A DNA stretch of 64,000 nucleotides from Nocardioides sp. SLBN-35 (GTDB lineage: Bacteria > Actinomycetota > Actinomycetes > Propionibacteriales > Nocardioidaceae). Shown in pieces: positions 62,019-64,000 of this stretch (position 1 is its first letter; each line of letters starts with the position of its first letter). Position numbers and translations under genes: made by a program. The stretch lies in the NCBI RefSeq assembly GCF_006715725.1, contig NZ_VFNU01000001.1, positions 2,108,001-2,172,000 on the forward strand, given 5' to 3'. The notes beneath the pieces are model-generated. The model saw nothing but the letters and a program-made list of their open reading frames with translations, was not told the DNA's origin and did not search any database.

Positions 62019-62044
62019 GGGCCGAGGGTGGCCGACCCGACCTG

Positions 62045-62719
62045 TCAGGAACCTGACTGCTCGAATCGGTAGCCGACGCCCCGGGCGGTGGTGATCTCGG
62101 CCGCCATGTCGACCTCGGAGATCTTGCGTCGCACCCGGCGCAGGTAGGAGTCGAGGGTGTTCTCGCTGACCATCGCGCCGTCGGGCCAGGCGGCCGCGAC
62201 GAGCGTGGCGCGGCGGACCACCTCGCCGGGACGGGCCATCAAGGTGGCCAGGATCCGGAACTCCGTAGGGCTGAGTGCCACCTCGCCGGACCCGTCGACC
62301 AGTGCGTGCCGCGTCGGGTCGAGCCGGACCCCGTTCGTGGTCGCCGTGGCTGGCGCACTACGGCGTACCAGCACCTCGACCCTGGCGAGCAGCTCCTTCA
62401 CCGCGAAGGGCTTGACCAGGTAGTCGTCAGCGCCGGCGCCGAAACCGGCAAGCCGGTCGTGGAGGGCGTCGAGCGCGGTCAGGAAGAGCACCGGCGCCTC
62501 CTGGCCTCCTGCCCGCAGCGCCTGGCACAGGTCGCGACCGTCGCCGTCGGGCAGGCCGACGTCGAGGATCAGGGCGCCAATCTGGGTCGGGGCGGCCAGC
62601 AGCCGCATCGCCTCGCCGGCGTCGTGCGCGACCACCGGCTCGTGGCCGGCCAGTCGCAGCGCGTCGGCCACGACGCGGCGGATCTCGGGATCGTCCTCGC
62701 ACACTCCGACCCGCGCCAT
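62045..62719 (-). CDS. OmpR-family response regulator
   Basis: 224 residues. Receiver domain with acidic pair D9-D10, phospho-acceptor D53 (LILDVGLPDG) and K103 (YLVKPFAV). The C-terminal OmpR winged helix has LSPTEFRILATLMARPGEVVRRATLV and SENTLDSYLRRVRRKI. The cognate kinase gene is divergent, starting 26 bp away, whereas such pairs are usually tandem. Probable control of the membrane protein gene immediately downstream. Confidence 0.93.
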   Translation of the reverse strand: MARVGVCEDDPEIRRVVADALRLAGHEPVVAHDAGEAMRLLAAPTQIGALILDVGLPDGDGRDLCQALRAGGQEAPVLFLTALDALHDRLAGFGAGADDYLVKPFAVKELLARVEVLVRRSAPATATTNGVRLDPTRHALVDGSGEVALSPTEFRILATLMARPGEVVRRATLVAAAWPDGAMVSENTLDSYLRRVRRKISEVDMAAEITTARGVGYRFEQSGS

Positions 62720-62745
62720 GCCGACCAGCCTGCCATGCTGGCCGC

Positions 62746-64000
62746 GTGCGCAGGCGGATCGTGGTCTCGACGGTGCTGCTGATGCTCGCGGTCATGGTCG
62801 CGGTCGGCTGCGGTATCCAGATCGTGCTCGCGCTGACGGCCGAGCGCGACATCGGCCGCGTCCTCGAGGCGCGCACCGACACGGTGATCGCGGTCGCACG
62901 CTCCGACGGCTCGGCTGCCGTTGCACTGGCCGGCCGGGTCGAGCCCGGGGTGCGGGTGTACGACGCCGCGGGATCGGTCGTGGTGGACACCCTCGCCTCC
63001 TCCGAGCGTGCAGGAGCCGACCGGCTCGCGCGCGTGAGGTCGGTGCGTGACCTCGCGCCGAACGAGAGCGTGCGGCTGCGGGCGACGCCGTTCCGCACGC
63101 CCGCCGGGTGGCACGGCGTGGTGGTGGTCGCGGAGCCGACCGGGCCCTACGAGCGGGCGGAGCGGTACGCCCTCCTCGCGACCGTCGTGGCCGGCGCCGT
63201 CGTCCTGCTGGCCAGTGGCCTGCTCGCGAGCCGGATCACCTCGCAGGCGCTGCGGCCGGTGGCGACGATGGCCGACCGGGCAGCGGACTGGAGCGCCCGC
63301 GACGTCGGCCGCCGCTTCGGGGAGGTCCCTGACGGCCCGGAGCTCGCGCACCTCGCGACCACCCTCGACGGCTGCTCGACCGGGTCGCGCGGGCCCTGGA
63401 GTCCGAGCAGCGGCTGACCTCCGAGCTTGCCCATGAGCTGCGGACCCCGCTCACCGGCATCGTCGGGACGGTCGAGCTGCTGGAGCTGCGAGGAGGCGGT
63501 GCGCCGGAGGATCGGGCCGACCTGGCCCGGGTCCTCGGCCTGGCCCGCTCCATGAGCGAGACGATCACGACCCTGCTGGCGATGGCGCGCGAGCGCGCAT
63601 CCCACGGAGACCCGACCCATGTCGACGACGTGATCGACGAGCTGCGTGACGCGGCCGGCGAGACGGTCGAGCTCGTCGCCGACGTGGCCTCCGACGCCGC
63701 GGTCATCGTCCCCGCTGCGGTGCTGGTGCGGGTGCTGGCGCCGGTGGTGGACAACGCCGCGCGGTTCGCTGAGTCCAGGGTCGACGTGGAGGCACGCCGC
63801 GAGGGCGGCTCCGTCGTCATCGAGGTGGAGGACGACGGACCGGGCCTGGCCGCGGGGGTGCGGGAGCGCGCGTTCGAGCCCGGCTTCTCGGGCCGCGGCG
63901 GCACCGGCCTGGGGCTCCCGCTGAGTCGCCGGATCGCCGCCACGGTGGGTGGTTCGGTCGAGGCGGTGGACGCGCGGGGGAGCGGCGCGCGGTTCCGGGT
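62746..64000 (+). pseudogene. Sensor histidine kinase, frameshifted at about 63372 and cut by the window edge
   Basis: From the GTG at 62746 the frame encodes an N-terminal helix (VVSTVLLMLAVMVAVGCGIQ), an extracytoplasmic sensor, a second helix (LLATVVAGAVVLLASGLLAS) and a HAMP-like segment, stopping at 63417. From 63372 a different frame continues the protein. It has the H-box in SELAHELRTPLTG, N-box in APVVDNAARFAE, G1 in VEDDGPGLA and G2 in GRGGTGLGLPLSRR. One extra base near 63372 (a CTG-CTC-GAC reading after GG) would join both halves perfectly. This is either a true inactivating single-base deletion or a sequencing error in a GC-rich run. Confidence 0.85.

Overview
This 64 kb window is GC-rich chromosomal DNA with dense, short-spaced genes, many GTG starts and ATGA/GTGA stop-start overlaps. 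Several genes look leaderless, with a TANNNT box about 6 nt before the start codon. Gene content (cholesterol oxidase of the Streptomyces/Brevibacterium type, mycobacterial-type pruC-pruB-pruA, FprA, a LigD-like PE-Pol protein, PucR/CdaR regulators) points to an actinobacterium, plausibly a Nocardioides-like member of the Propionibacteriales. The genus is inference. I saw no rRNA, tRNA, CRISPR, transposase or phage genes, and no gene-free stretch over 300 bases.

Layout. 1-3.4 kb: nitrate/sulfonate/taurine-type ABC uptake operon (cut by the left edge) with a divergent LysR regulator. 3.4-9.9 kb: two small DUF202 proteins, a LigD-like PE-Pol protein without ligase, a cholesterol oxidase with a KstR-like operator, a HutD/Ves protein, a small secreted protein, a YhhN-family protein and an HNH nuclease. 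10.1-12.7 kb: a quinone-oxidoreductase-like enzyme, a Dabb-domain protein and a GreA-like small protein. 12.7-16.6 kb: proline catabolism (pruC divergent from pruB-pruA). 16.7-19.3 kb: VOC protein and DHA2-type efflux pump with a divergent TetR regulator.

19.3-35.6 kb reads as one functional region for peptides containing D-amino acids. It has a class-C beta-lactamase-like hydrolase, an M19 dipeptidase and a full oligopeptide ABC importer. It also has a rare fusion of an erythromycin-esterase-like domain to a prolyl oligopeptidase, and a PucR-type regulator. An opposite-strand operon of N-succinylamino-acid racemase, GNAT acyltransferase and M20 deacylase follows; this is the gene set known to convert D- to L-amino acids irreversibly.

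35.7-37.2 kb: a hydrolase-LuxR fusion regulator and a DsrE-like protein. 37.2-58.1 kb is catabolic. It has a D-2-hydroxyacid dehydrogenase, a FadR-type GntR regulator, a metal-site-less M24 protein and a second oligopeptide-type ABC importer. Two paralogous TIM-barrel isomerases flank a BBE-type flavin oxidase. A MarR-regulated operon follows with extradiol dioxygenase, aspartate-dehydrogenase-like enzyme, hydrolase, cupin, SDR, ThDP decarboxylase, aldehyde dehydrogenase and flavin monooxygenase. The substrate is not identifiable from sequence; an aromatic or heterocyclic compound is likely. 58.1-64 kb: HtrA-like protease, FprA, a COG4705-like membrane protein and a divergent two-component pair whose kinase is frameshifted and cut by the right edge.

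The most unusual structures are two intergenic arrays, at 16561-16736 and 32376-32501. Each has three tandem direct units followed by three inverted units, placed with exact base-level dyad symmetry. Unit sequences and periods differ (32 bp and 22 bp) but the architecture is the same, and both abut stop codons.
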